NCBI GenBank assembly: GCA_900299255.1
Contig: OMJB01000059.1
Coordinates: 1-55,764 of the forward strand
Origin: Sphingobacteriales bacterium
GTDB lineage: Bacteria > Bacteroidota > Bacteroidia > Chitinophagales > Chitinophagaceae
DNA length: 55,764 nucleotides
Reading direction: 5' to 3'
Position 1 is the stretch's first letter. Each line of letters starts with the position of its first letter. The notes beneath the pieces were generated by a model that worked only from the letters and a program-made list of their open reading frames with translations, was not told where the DNA came from and did no database searches. Positions 26,198-34,658 of the stretch are shown here, piece after piece. The translations under genes and the position numbers were made by a program.

Positions 26198-26458
26198 CTA
26201 CCTTCCTAACCAGATCGCTCCACCCACACTGTCTCTGGTGGCACCAGTTACACTGCTCAGTACGTTTTCTTCTTCGCGCCACCTGAGCGCGCCTATCAGA
26301 GCTATTACAATAGCTTCTTTAAATTTTACTGTTCCGGCATCGGGTACATGCACTTTTACGATTAACGGATCCAGTGCTTTTTCTAGCTTCGTGAACATTA
26401 ATGAATTGAGCGCACCTCCCCCGGTTACCAATAAACTGGCTGGCTCATGATTGTCCGG
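26198..26458 (-). pseudogene. C-terminal remnant of a second anmK
   Basis: About 85 codons match the last quarter of AnmK, including LVTGGGAL, PDAGTVKFKEAIV, ALIGALRWREEENVL and RDSVGGAIWLG, and end at the same position as the intact protein. By eye, 62 of 76 aligned residues equal those of the intact AnmK at 17514-18599, including a 23-nt identical DNA stretch. The frame meets a TGA at 26482-26480 and the catalytic N-terminal three quarters are absent. It is inverted relative to the intact gene, 7.6 kb away. This is a decayed duplicate, not a functional kinase. Confidence 0.88.
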
Positions 26459-26535
26459 AGCAGCCGGCTTGGGCTGAAATCATGGAAAAACAGGAAACTT
26501 TTTTGCCTGCCTGTTTTTGGTAGGGTGGTTTCAAT

Positions 26536-26543
26536 TAATTTTG
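26536..26543 (+). promoter_or_regulatory. Bacteroidota -7 element before dapD
   Basis: TAATTTTG matches TAnnTTTG and lies 18 bp before the dapD ATG. A TTTG at 26516-26519 is 16 bp upstream, slightly closer than usual for the -33 element. Confidence 0.5.
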
Positions 26544-26561
26544 CGGCTGAACGGGATATAT

Positions 26562-27380
26562 ATGGAACAAATATGGCAGCAGGCTGTGGAAGCCGCTTTT
26601 GCAGACAGGAATTTATTGAAGGAAGAAAGTTATATAGCATCAGTGAAGGCGGTGATTGAAGAAGTGGACAAGGGCAGGTTGCGCGTAGCCGCACCGGGTG
26701 CCGATGGATGGGTGGTAAATGAGTGGGTGAAGAAGGCAATACTGCTGTACTTTGGTGTGCAGCAGATGCAGATATGGGAACTGCCTCCGTTTGAGTTTTA
26801 CGATAAGATGCTCCTGAAAAAAGACTATGCATCGCTGGGGGTGAGGGCAGTGCCTCATGCAGTGGCCAGGTATGGCGCCTTTCTGGCGCGCAATGTGGTG
26901 CTGATGCCATCTTATGTAAACATAGGGGCCTATGTGGATGAGGGTACCATGGTGGATACCTGGGCTACAGTGGGTTCGTGTGCCCAGATAGGCAAGGGTG
27001 TACACCTGAGCGGCGGGGTAGGGATTGGCGGAGTGCTGGAGCCGCTGCAGGCATCGCCGGTGATTATAGAAGACGGCTGTTTTATAGGATCGAGGTGTAT
27101 AGTAGTAGAAGGCGTGGTTGTAGAAAAAGAAGCGGTACTGGGTGCCAATGTGGTGCTCACGCAGTCTACCAAGATTATTGATGTGAGCGGGGATACGCCG
27201 GTAGAATACAGGGGCAGGGTGCCGGCACGCAGCGTGGTGATTCCCGGCAGTTATACCAAGAAATTTGCTGCAGGTGAGTACGGTGTAGGCTGTGCGCTGA
27301 TTATTGGCAAAAGAAAGCCTTCAACAGACCTAAAGACAAGCCTGAACGACGCACTCAGGGATTTCAATGTATCGGTGTAA
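26562..27380 (+). CDS. dapD: 2,3,4,5-tetrahydropyridine-2,6-dicarboxylate N-succinyltransferase
   Basis: A 272-residue enzyme of the lysine/diaminopimelate pathway that succinylates tetrahydrodipicolinate. The N-terminal helical domain is followed by a left-handed beta-helix of hexapeptide repeats: NIGAYVDEGTMVDTWATVGSCAQIGKGVHLSGGVGIGGVLEP-type sequence, then IIEDGCFIGSRC. VIPGSYTKK lies near the end. Length is typical. The frame opens at 26517, but the MEQIW start at 26562 fits the family and the promoter. It is not in a visible lysine operon. Confidence 0.96.
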   Translation: MEQIWQQAVEAAFADRNLLKEESYIASVKAVIEEVDKGRLRVAAPGADGWVVNEWVKKAILLYFGVQQMQIWELPPFEFYDKMLLKKDYASLGVRAVPHAVARYGAFLARNVVLMPSYVNIGAYVDEGTMVDTWATVGSCAQIGKGVHLSGGVGIGGVLEPLQASPVIIEDGCFIGSRCIVVEGVVVEKEAVLGANVVLTQSTKIIDVSGDTPVEYRGRVPARSVVIPGSYTKKFAAGEYGVGCALIIGKRKPSTDLKTSLNDALRDFNVSV

Positions 27381-27499
27381 AAGATAATGTGGAAGTGAAT
27401 GTGAGATTTAATGTGGGAGGAATCTGGAGGTGAATGTGCTTAATTACCCATTTACAAATTCTGTTGCGATAGCTATCGGGACCCAATTACAACAACAAA

Positions 27500-28624
27500 A
27501 TGCGCTTATTACTGGACATAGACTGGCAAATATTTGACCGTGTGTACATGGGCGACAAAGTGTCGGACTATCTGTGGTGTGCCGGGCTGTTGATTGGCGG
27601 GCTGTTGTTGAAAAGGCCCATGGCCAACATTGTAACCAGAGTCAGCACATTGCTGGCGGCCAGGTTTCAGTACACCAAATATAAAATTAAGATTCGCTCC
27701 ATGTTGTTAAAGCCTGTGGGGCGCCTGATACAGACTATTGTTTTTTATGCAGCTTTTCATCAGATAGATAACTTCTTTGACCATTTCGGCATAAAGCATT
27801 TTATTGGAATCAAAGAAAAAATAAACATAAGGCTGGGTGATGTGCTGGATCATTTCTTTCTGTTTTTGTTCATCATCTTCTTTACCCAGCTTGCAGGCCG
27901 GTTCATTGATTTCAGCTATTATCTGAAAATGGGCCGAGCGCAGGCCGAGAAAAACTATTCTCGCATACACCTGCTGCCGCTTACCAAAGAGATTGCCAAA
28001 CTGATTTTGTGGACCATCAGCATCTTTTGGATCCTTGGAGAGGTGATGCATGTAAATATACCGGCGCTGATAACCGGGTTGGGCATAGGTGGTGTGGCTA
28101 TAGCCCTGGCAGGCAAGGAAACTGTAGAGAATTTTTTTGCTGCCTTTACCATACTTTCGGATAAGCCTTTTAAAGCGGGCGATACGATCAGGCTGGGGGA
28201 GATAGAGGGCGTGGTGGAGCGGATTGGCTTCAGAAGCACCAGGCTTAGGCATGTGGACGGGGCAGCGTATATTGTCCCGAATCAGAACCTGGTGAGCCAG
28301 AGCATCATCAACCTGTCCATGAGGGATAACCGGGTAATGAAAACCATTGCCAATATCAAATATGGGGCCACTCATGAGCAGTTGCTGGAACTGATGGCGC
28401 AGATCAAAGAGGCTTTGATGAACCTACCTCCGGTACACGGCCCGATTGACATAGTACTGGAGCAGTTTGATAAAGAGACTTTTCAGATGTCAGTTTCTTA
28501 CAGTGTGCCGCATCCTTTGCCTGCAGAGGTGAAGCTACTGGCTATAAAGAGAGATGTGAACCTGAAAGTATTTGAGATTATATCTTCCCGCGCCATTATG
28601 GGCACCCCTGTAGGTACCAGTTAG
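27500..28624 (+). CDS. MscS-family mechanosensitive ion channel
   Basis: A 374-residue membrane protein with about four N-terminal helices. It then has the pore-lining helix and beta domain typical of MscS: ITGLGIGGVAIALAGKETVENFFAAFTI followed by DKPFKAGDTIRLGEIEGVVERIGFRSTRLR and VPNQNLVSQSIINLS. It lies in the inner membrane and releases solutes on osmotic downshift. The extra N-terminal helices make it a mid-size family member. It is a single gene. Confidence 0.94.
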   Translation: MRLLLDIDWQIFDRVYMGDKVSDYLWCAGLLIGGLLLKRPMANIVTRVSTLLAARFQYTKYKIKIRSMLLKPVGRLIQTIVFYAAFHQIDNFFDHFGIKHFIGIKEKINIRLGDVLDHFFLFLFIIFFTQLAGRFIDFSYYLKMGRAQAEKNYSRIHLLPLTKEIAKLILWTISIFWILGEVMHVNIPALITGLGIGGVAIALAGKETVENFFAAFTILSDKPFKAGDTIRLGEIEGVVERIGFRSTRLRHVDGAAYIVPNQNLVSQSIINLSMRDNRVMKTIANIKYGATHEQLLELMAQIKEALMNLPPVHGPIDIVLEQFDKETFQMSVSYSVPHPLPAEVKLLAIKRDVNLKVFEIISSRAIMGTPVGTS

Positions 28625-28681
28625 CAGAGTGAGTGCGGGTGAATTGGCTGTTTGCAATAATTGATTTTAATTATCACGCTA

Positions 28682-28714
28682 TTTGCCCTATACATTGAGC
28701 ATGTTGTAACTTTG
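28682..28714 (+). promoter_or_regulatory. Bacteroidota promoter of the bacilliredoxin gene
   Basis: TTTG at 28682-28685, a 21-bp spacer and TAACTTTG at 28707-28714 match the phylum's -33/-7 pattern. The predicted leader before the ATG at 28738 is about 17 nt. Confidence 0.65.
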
Positions 28715-28737
28715 CTCCAATAAAATTATTATTAAAA

Positions 28738-29151
28738 ATGTATCCTGAACAAATAGTTGCGCCCATGAAAGCTGAAATGACCAGCCATGGATTTACAGAA
28801 TTGCTTAACCCGGCCGACGTAGACAGCACATTGCCGAAGGCAGGCACTACGCTGCTGTTTATCAATAGTGTATGTGGTTGTTCGGCAGGTACTGCTCGCC
28901 CCGGTGTTATAATGGCGGTAACAGAATCAGCTAAAAAACCAGACAGGCTCACTACCAGCTTTGCAGGTTTTGATATTGATGCGGTAAAACAAGCACGTAC
29001 GTATCTGGCACCGTATCCGCCATCATCTCCATCAATTGTGTTATTGAAAGACGGCAAAGTGGTACATATGATAGAGCGCCACAATATAGAAGGCCGCCCG
29101 GCGCAGATGATAGCTGCCAACCTGAAGCAGGCATTTGAAACTTATTGCTGA
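28738..29151 (+). CDS. BrxA/BrxB-family bacilliredoxin
   Basis: A 137-residue thioredoxin-fold protein starting MYPEQIVAPMKAEM, with the family active site CGC in NSVCGCSAGTARP and the end VHMIERHNIEGRPAQMIAANL. In Firmicutes these proteins remove bacillithiol from proteins. Many Bacteroidota also carry them. The CGC pair is intact. It is a single gene with its own promoter. Confidence 0.93.
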   Translation: MYPEQIVAPMKAEMTSHGFTELLNPADVDSTLPKAGTTLLFINSVCGCSAGTARPGVIMAVTESAKKPDRLTTSFAGFDIDAVKQARTYLAPYPPSSPSIVLLKDGKVVHMIERHNIEGRPAQMIAANLKQAFETYC

Positions 29152-29176
29152 TTTATAGATTCTTTAACTGAATACC

Positions 29177-29204
29177 ATCAGGGCGGCATTTTGGCTGCCC
29201 TGAT
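29177..29204 (+). terminator. Hairpin after the bacilliredoxin gene
   Basis: An 11-bp stem (ATCAGGGCGGC with one G:U pair) around ATTTTG, 26 bp after the stop. No T run follows, so termination here is uncertain. Confidence 0.45.
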
Positions 29205-29300
29205 TGATTATAGGGCATTGGGGATGAGCCTGAGGCCAAAGTGATGTTTGCCTGAATATTATAATTAACCGTTTAATTTACTTTAATTCGCAGTACAGAT

Positions 29301-29882
29301 ATGGTACACGCACAAGAGAAGATAGTAGTGATTACAGCGCCATCGGGATCTGGCAAAACCACCCTTGTAAAACGACTGATGGCAGCCTGCCCGGCGCTGG
29401 GTTTTTCTATTTCGGCCTGTACCCGCAGCCCTCGAAACGGAGAGGTGCATTCTAAAGATTACTATTTTTTCGCACCCGCGGAGTTTAAAAAAATGATAGA
29501 GGAGGATGCTTTTCTGGAGTGGGAGATGGTGTATACGGATAAATATTACGGAACGCTTAAATCAGAGATGCAGCGTATCTGGGACCTCGGAAAGTCTCCG
29601 CTGGTGGATATAGATGTGCAGGGGGCGCTCACAATAAAATCTAAATTCCCTAAAGACTGCCTCACCATTTTTATAGAAGCCCCATCAATAGAAGAACTGC
29701 GGCGGCGGCTAACAGCCAGGGGCACTGAAACCCCGGCAAGCCTTGAGGAGCGTGTGGCAAAAGCAAAGGAGGAACTGGCATTTGCCCCAAGATTTGACCG
29801 AATCCTGATTAACGACAACCTGGATAAAGCAGCAGAAGAGCTGATAGGTATTGTTGAGGCATTTATTGGCGCCGGTAAGTAG
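29301..29882 (+). CDS. gmk: Guanylate kinase
   Basis: A 193-residue cytosolic kinase converting GMP to GDP with ATP. It has the P-loop APSGSGKTTLV, GMP-binding residues in ISACTRSPRNGEVHSKDYYF and EWEMVYTDKYYGT, DIDVQGA, and the lid segment RRRLTARGTETPASLEERV. Length is typical. The frame is unambiguous at both ends. Confidence 0.97.
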   Translation: MVHAQEKIVVITAPSGSGKTTLVKRLMAACPALGFSISACTRSPRNGEVHSKDYYFFAPAEFKKMIEEDAFLEWEMVYTDKYYGTLKSEMQRIWDLGKSPLVDIDVQGALTIKSKFPKDCLTIFIEAPSIEELRRRLTARGTETPASLEERVAKAKEELAFAPRFDRILINDNLDKAAEELIGIVEAFIGAGK

Positions 29883-29921
29883 CCGGGCGTTCTGCACTAT
29901 TTTTATTGTACTGCTGACTGC

Positions 29922-29950
29922 TTGATTAACGGGCCAAATGATTATTTTTG
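29922..29950 (+). promoter_or_regulatory. Bacteroidota promoter before the TPR membrane protein gene
   Basis: TTG at 29922-29924, an 18-bp spacer and TATTTTTG at 29943-29950. The element overlaps the first possible ATG (29938), so transcription would begin after it. That supports the internal start at 29968. Confidence 0.6.
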
Positions 29951-29967
29951 GGAATCAACAGTTAAGG

Positions 29968-31983
29968 ATGGCAAGGAATAAGAAACCCAATCAGGGAAAC
30001 ATAGCTGAAAAGCAGACTGAGCAACCGGTGGCAGTGGCTGTTGCCGGTACACCAAAACCAGCCTATTCAATCTATAATTTCAAGGTGCAGGCAGTGATCA
30101 TCGGTTTGATCGCGTTTATTTTCTATTTCAACAGCTTCTTTAATGAGTATGCCCACGATGATGGTATTGTAATAGTAAAAAATGAGTATGTACAGGAGGG
30201 GTTCGCAGGTATTCCTAAAATCATGACCCGTGATGCTTACGACAGCTATTACCGCCAGCTAAATACAACCAATCAGCTCTCGGGTGGCCGTTACAGGCCA
30301 TTGTCTATTGTAACTTTTGCCATTGAGCAGCAATTTATGGGTACGTTATCTGCCGATAATGCAGATAGTGTGCTGCGTCAGAATAATGCTTATGGGGTGA
30401 GGGGTAAAGCCGAGGAGAAGTTGATCAGTAATATGCATGTGCGGCATGTGTTCAATGTGCTTTGGTACATATTGTCGCTTGTGGTGTTACTTTATTTTCT
30501 GAGGTATGTAGTTTTTAAAACAGAGCCCATAATGGCATTTGTTGCTACGCTGCTTTTTGCTATTCATCCTATTCATACTGAAGTAGTGGCTAATGTGAAA
30601 AGCCGTGATGAGATTATGTCGCTGCTGTTTATATGTGCTACATTTATTCTAGACTTTAAATACCGCGAGGAAAAGAAGGCCTGGATGCTGTATGCCGCTC
30701 TGGGGTGTTTCGGGCTGGCGTTTTTATCTAAAGAATATACGATTACGCTTGTTTTCCTGCTGCCGCTGGCACTGTATACTTTCCGGAAGTACTCGCTTAA
30801 AGACAGCATTCTTGCTTTTGCGCCCTACGTTTTGGTTATCGGGGCTTACTGGTTACTCAGGCACAGCATAGTGGCTCCGCCCAGCGAAAACTCAGAAACT
30901 GAAGTGCTGAATAATCCTTATTTATTCGCATCGAGTGTGGAAAAACTGGCTACGGAAATTTCCACTTCGCTTAACTACTTAAAGCTGTTGATTTTCCCAC
31001 ATCCGCTCTCTGCAGATTACTCATATGATTCCATTCCCTACAAAGACTTCAGCCGTCCGCTGGTATGGTTGTCGTTGGCAGTACATATTGGATTGGTGGT
31101 TATTATGATAGCGATGATCAGGAAGAGGAGTGTGCTGAGTTTTGCTATTGCGTTTTATTTGCTGCACCTAGCACTCGTCTGCAACATTTTCTTTGACATA
31201 GGCGCTACAATGGGCGAGCGCCTTATATACCATTCGTCGGTGGGTTTTGCCATTGCTGTGGCTTATTTTCTGGTAACAGGAACGAAAAAACTGCAGCCTG
31301 AGGAAAGTGGTATTAGGGTGCTGGCAGGAATTTTAGGTGTGGTAACAATATTGGCGGGGATTAAGACCATCAGCCGCAACGCAGACTGGAAAAACGATGC
31401 TACTCTGTTTGAGGCAGATATCAATACTGTGCCTAACAGCGTACTGGTTTGTGCAAATGTGGCGGCAGCCTATATAACCCAGGCAGACAGCAAGGAGGGG
31501 GCTGCCAGAACTGAAGTGCTGCACAAAGCACTGAAGTTGCTGGATCATGCGCTGGCGATACACCCTGATATGGTTGCTTCTTATATGAACAGGGGCATTG
31601 CTTATTATAAACTTGGAGAAATGGACTATGCCAAGGCTAACCTGGATTCGGTAAAAAGGCGTTATCCCTCTTATCCTACACTGCCCGGGATATATAAGCT
31701 GATAGGGGATGACTACAACAAGAGCGGTTGGGAGCGTTATGGCAAGGTAGGCAGATTCCCGGAGGCTATAGCTGAATTCAAAAAAGGTATAACCATAGAT
31801 TCTTCGAATGCAGACCTGTGGTATAATCTGGGTGGTGCATATTATTCAAACAGGCAATATCAGGAGGCAGTTGACGCCTGGCGGATGGCACTAAGGGTTA
31901 AGCCAGACTATGCGAGAGCGCAGCAGGGGTTACAGGCGGCATTGGGTGTTCTGGCTGCCGGAAACACTCAACAGCGTAAGTAG
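29968..31983 (+). CDS. Polytopic membrane protein with TPR tail, TMTC/PMT-like
   Basis: A 671-residue protein. About eleven membrane helices fill residues 35-460 and TPR repeats (AYYKLGEMDYAKANL, WYNLGGAYYSNRQYQEAV) fill the last 170. The first luminal loop carries HDDGIVIVKNEY and RYRPLS, and a later one carries AIHPIHTEVVANVKSRDE. These are marks of the TMTC group of O-mannosyltransferase-like proteins (GT-C fold). Bacterial members are common in Bacteroidota but their acceptor is not established. The start at 29968 is preferred over 29938 on the basis of the promoter position. Confidence 0.82.
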   Translation: MARNKKPNQGNIAEKQTEQPVAVAVAGTPKPAYSIYNFKVQAVIIGLIAFIFYFNSFFNEYAHDDGIVIVKNEYVQEGFAGIPKIMTRDAYDSYYRQLNTTNQLSGGRYRPLSIVTFAIEQQFMGTLSADNADSVLRQNNAYGVRGKAEEKLISNMHVRHVFNVLWYILSLVVLLYFLRYVVFKTEPIMAFVATLLFAIHPIHTEVVANVKSRDEIMSLLFICATFILDFKYREEKKAWMLYAALGCFGLAFLSKEYTITLVFLLPLALYTFRKYSLKDSILAFAPYVLVIGAYWLLRHSIVAPPSENSETEVLNNPYLFASSVEKLATEISTSLNYLKLLIFPHPLSADYSYDSIPYKDFSRPLVWLSLAVHIGLVVIMIAMIRKRSVLSFAIAFYLLHLALVCNIFFDIGATMGERLIYHSSVGFAIAVAYFLVTGTKKLQPEESGIRVLAGILGVVTILAGIKTISRNADWKNDATLFEADINTVPNSVLVCANVAAAYITQADSKEGAARTEVLHKALKLLDHALAIHPDMVASYMNRGIAYYKLGEMDYAKANLDSVKRRYPSYPTLPGIYKLIGDDYNKSGWERYGKVGRFPEAIAEFKKGITIDSSNADLWYNLGGAYYSNRQYQEAVDAWRMALRVKPDYARAQQGLQAALGVLAAGNTQQRK

Positions 31984-32373
31984 TTTTGGTTGAGTGTATG
32001 ATATTTATTTGATTCATTTGGTTATTCTGCTGTTTGGCTACACCAAATAAATTGCCTTTGTCAGCTATGGTTGGCTCTATCAGTAATTAAGTAAGCCCGA
32101 GCAGGCTTTGCAAGTTGTTTTACTGTGAAACAGGCCTGCGATTGGTTTTATTTTAATATTATTGCATATTTTATAAAAATATTCCACAGAAATTCTAACA
32201 TTTTCAGCAAATGGAACGCCTATTTTAATACAGCGGAGGTGTGTTTAGGGAAATGATTATTAAATGAACTGTAGAATAAACAAAATTTGAACAGCGCATT
32301 GTCTAAAACTATACAAGTAAATAATCATTTTTCTGCATCAGAAAAACGTTCGTCTGCGCCGGATGAGCTCAGT
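31984..32373. other. Gene-free interval before the sigma factor gene
   Basis: About 390 bp, AT-rich toward the 3' end. It holds a weak AAGCC/GGCTT hairpin (32093-32108) and a small ATATTTT/AAAATAT inverted repeat. There is no clear TAnnTTTG element, so the sigma factor gene may use another promoter class, possibly its own. Confidence 0.4.
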
Positions 32374-32889
32374 ATGCTGATAAATGATTGCCTTGGACAA
32401 TCGAGAAGCGCTCAGAAAAAGCTGTACGACCGTTACTCACCTGAAGCTTATGGTATAGTAAAAAAGTTTGTTTTCAATAACGAACCAGCGGCCAAGGAAA
32501 TACTCAATGACGCGTTTTTTAAAATATTCCGGGATCTGGGACAGTATTCGTTCCAGGGATCTTTTGAAGGGTGGATGCGGCGGATTGTAGTTCATACCGT
32601 TACGGACTACTTCAGGAGGAATGAAAGGAATGTGCTGATAAAGGAAGTGGAAGAAGATGATGCGTATATAGAAAGTGATCAGGTTGAAGGATTGTCGCAC
32701 AAGGAACTGCTAAAAATAATAGATACGCTGCCTGATGCGCAAAAAGAAGTTTTCAATCTGTTTGTATTTGAAAATTATTCGCACAAGGAGATTGCCAAGT
32801 TGCTGGATATCAAGCAGAACAATTGCCGGTGGCATTTAAATGATGCCAGACGGAGATTAAAGGAAAAGATTAACCAGATTTTGAAATAA
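32374..32889 (+). CDS. ECF-type RNA polymerase sigma factor
   Basis: A 171-residue sigma-70 family protein from the ATG at 32374. The frame can be read from a TTG at 32287, but the extra 29 residues are polar and lack conservation cues. Region 2 is clear (QKKLYDRYSPEAYGIVKKF, EILNDAFFKIFRDLGQYSFQGSFEGWMRRIV) and region 4 contains LPDAQKEVFNLFVFENYSHKEIAKLLDI with a helix-turn-helix. It lies 10 bp upstream of a membrane-spanning protein with an anti-sigma-like cytoplasmic head, the probable partner. Confidence 0.92.
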   Translation: MLINDCLGQSRSAQKKLYDRYSPEAYGIVKKFVFNNEPAAKEILNDAFFKIFRDLGQYSFQGSFEGWMRRIVVHTVTDYFRRNERNVLIKEVEEDDAYIESDQVEGLSHKELLKIIDTLPDAQKEVFNLFVFENYSHKEIAKLLDIKQNNCRWHLNDARRRLKEKINQILK

Positions 32890-32899
32890 AGCGAAAGCT

Positions 32900-34465
32900 A
32901 TGGGTAATTACAGAAAACATATTGACAACTTTTTCAGAGAGAAGTTGGGCAATTACCGGGAGACACCTCCTCCCGATGTGTGGGAGCAGCTTGAGGGCAG
33001 GCTTGACGGGCTGGGGCCAGTACCTGCCGTAAGTTATAAATGGGTATGGCATCTTACTGTCATTTCAGTAATTGTATTTCTGGGAGTATCAGTAGGCAAG
33101 AAGTACCTGAACCAGGAAACTGACAATAATTCAGCAGTAGTGGCCGGCGCAGAGGTGAGCCGGAACATTACGGGTGACAATCTGCAGGCAGTGCCTGCGG
33201 CGGATACAAAGCCAACTAATAATAAAGAGGCAGGTACGAAAGAGGCAAGTGTGAGCGCAATACCCACACAGACTGAAGCCGGCAGTGATAGGCAGGACAA
33301 TAATGCGAAAACAGCGCAACGGACCAACCTACATAACACGCAACTGGCATTACAAAGCGGTAAAATGCTGAAAACTGGCGGGAAAACTGGCATGAAAATC
33401 ACGCCTGTTAGGAGCGTATATGCGAAGTCAAACGTAACCCATAAAAACGAAGAATCGGTGAAACCAGCTGTTAGCACAGGCACGGCTGACAATATATATC
33501 ATGCCCAAACGAACTACTCGAAACCGGAACCCGGAGAAGAAACTAATAATGATCAAAATACAAATGCCAGCCCCAATACGACCCTATCAGTCGTAAAGAG
33601 TGCAACTACTCCTGTTAAAAAGGAGATTGCCAAAACCCCATCAGTTGCTGCTAAAAACAGCAAAGCAAAAAAAAGCTCCATCTTCCCACGGTTTGAAACC
33701 GGTGTGAAGGTGGGCTATGAAGGGGGATTTTCTGCTGATGCTGCTCAAAAGGCTGTGGTTGCGCCCTACCTGCAGTTTAATATTTCACCCAGGTTTGCTG
33801 TTATGTTACAGCCTGCACTAAAGTATACTTCACTTAGTGATAAGCAAATCGGCACACCTCAAAACTATTATTTAGTTAACGAAGACGGTAAAGCAGTGCT
33901 GAACAGCGTTGATGATCAGACAATCGTGATAGGCCCGAACAGGTATCCGAAATTTGTTTCTGCCTACACTTACTCACAGTCGCATGACTCTATCGTAAAA
34001 TCAAACAAGATAGGTGGTACTTCAATGCAATATGAACTGCCTATATTGCTTAAATTCAATATAGATAAGCATTTTTCAGTTTATGGTGGCCTGAACCTGG
34101 TTTGGTGCAAACCTAATGCCATTACAGAACAAACGTTTACCGTAAAGGGATTGACCCGCTCTTATAATGATACAATCGTAACTACAGAGATGCCGATCGG
34201 AAGCCCGGTATTGCCTGGCTTTACTTATACGGGAACCGATTACGGAGTTTACAAAAATGAACATAATGCAAGCATAAACAGCACTATCCATGAGTTGCAA
34301 GCGGGGTATATGATTGGATTTACATATGCTTATCATAAAAGGTGGCTATTTGATGCATTGCTGCAGCAAAGTTCTGGTAAGTCAGATATTAAAGCAGGTT
34401 ACGATATAAATTCTTCCCTATCAGCACCCTATCTAAGAATATCAATTGGCTATAAACTCAAATAA
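32900..34465 (+). CDS. Membrane-anchored protein with C-terminal outer-membrane barrel, sigma-factor partner
   Basis: A 521-residue protein with an unusual layout. Residues 1-45 form a cytoplasmic head with NFFREKLGNYRETPPPDVW, a pattern common to Bacteroidota proteins encoded next to ECF sigma factors. Residues 48-66 are a membrane helix. About residues 70-265 are a low-complexity Thr/Asn/Lys linker. Residues 265-521 resemble an outer-membrane beta-barrel (FETGVKVGYEGGFS through YLRISIGYKLK, ending in alternating hydrophobic residues). There is no cleavable signal peptide. The protein may link the outer membrane to the cytoplasmic sigma factor. The pairing is inferred from the 10-bp spacing. 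Confidence 0.7.
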   Translation: MGNYRKHIDNFFREKLGNYRETPPPDVWEQLEGRLDGLGPVPAVSYKWVWHLTVISVIVFLGVSVGKKYLNQETDNNSAVVAGAEVSRNITGDNLQAVPAADTKPTNNKEAGTKEASVSAIPTQTEAGSDRQDNNAKTAQRTNLHNTQLALQSGKMLKTGGKTGMKITPVRSVYAKSNVTHKNEESVKPAVSTGTADNIYHAQTNYSKPEPGEETNNDQNTNASPNTTLSVVKSATTPVKKEIAKTPSVAAKNSKAKKSSIFPRFETGVKVGYEGGFSADAAQKAVVAPYLQFNISPRFAVMLQPALKYTSLSDKQIGTPQNYYLVNEDGKAVLNSVDDQTIVIGPNRYPKFVSAYTYSQSHDSIVKSNKIGGTSMQYELPILLKFNIDKHFSVYGGLNLVWCKPNAITEQTFTVKGLTRSYNDTIVTTEMPIGSPVLPGFTYTGTDYGVYKNEHNASINSTIHELQAGYMIGFTYAYHKRWLFDALLQQSSGKSDIKAGYDINSSLSAPYLRISIGYKLK

Positions 34466-34512
34466 ACCCTACAATTATTACGAGCCCTATCTATCCCTTT
34501 CTCAAAAATTTG

Positions 34513-34548
34513 ATAACCCCTCATCGCTCATTGCAGCAGAGGGGTTAT
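34513..34548 (+). terminator. Hairpin terminator after the sigma operon
   Basis: A perfect 10-bp stem (ATAACCCCTC and complement) with a 16-nt loop, followed by TCTTAT. It lies 48 bp after the stop. The T run is poor. Confidence 0.6.
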
Positions 34549-34658
34549 TCTTATCTACAGGCTTGGGTATGAGATCATGAATGGTATCCCTTGAAGCTAC
34601 ACATCTGAAATAAAACAGAAATCTAGGAAAAGTCAAGAAAAACAGCTAAAATAGAGGT

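Noticed and set aside
26425-26910. Minus-strand ORF of 161 codons over the dapD start
   Set aside because: Rich in Pro, Ser and His, antisense to dapD and overlapping the anmK remnant in another frame; a shadow.
27707-28375. Minus-strand ORF of 222 codons inside the MscS gene
   Set aside because: Antisense to the conserved pore and beta domain, with no recognisable domain or signal.
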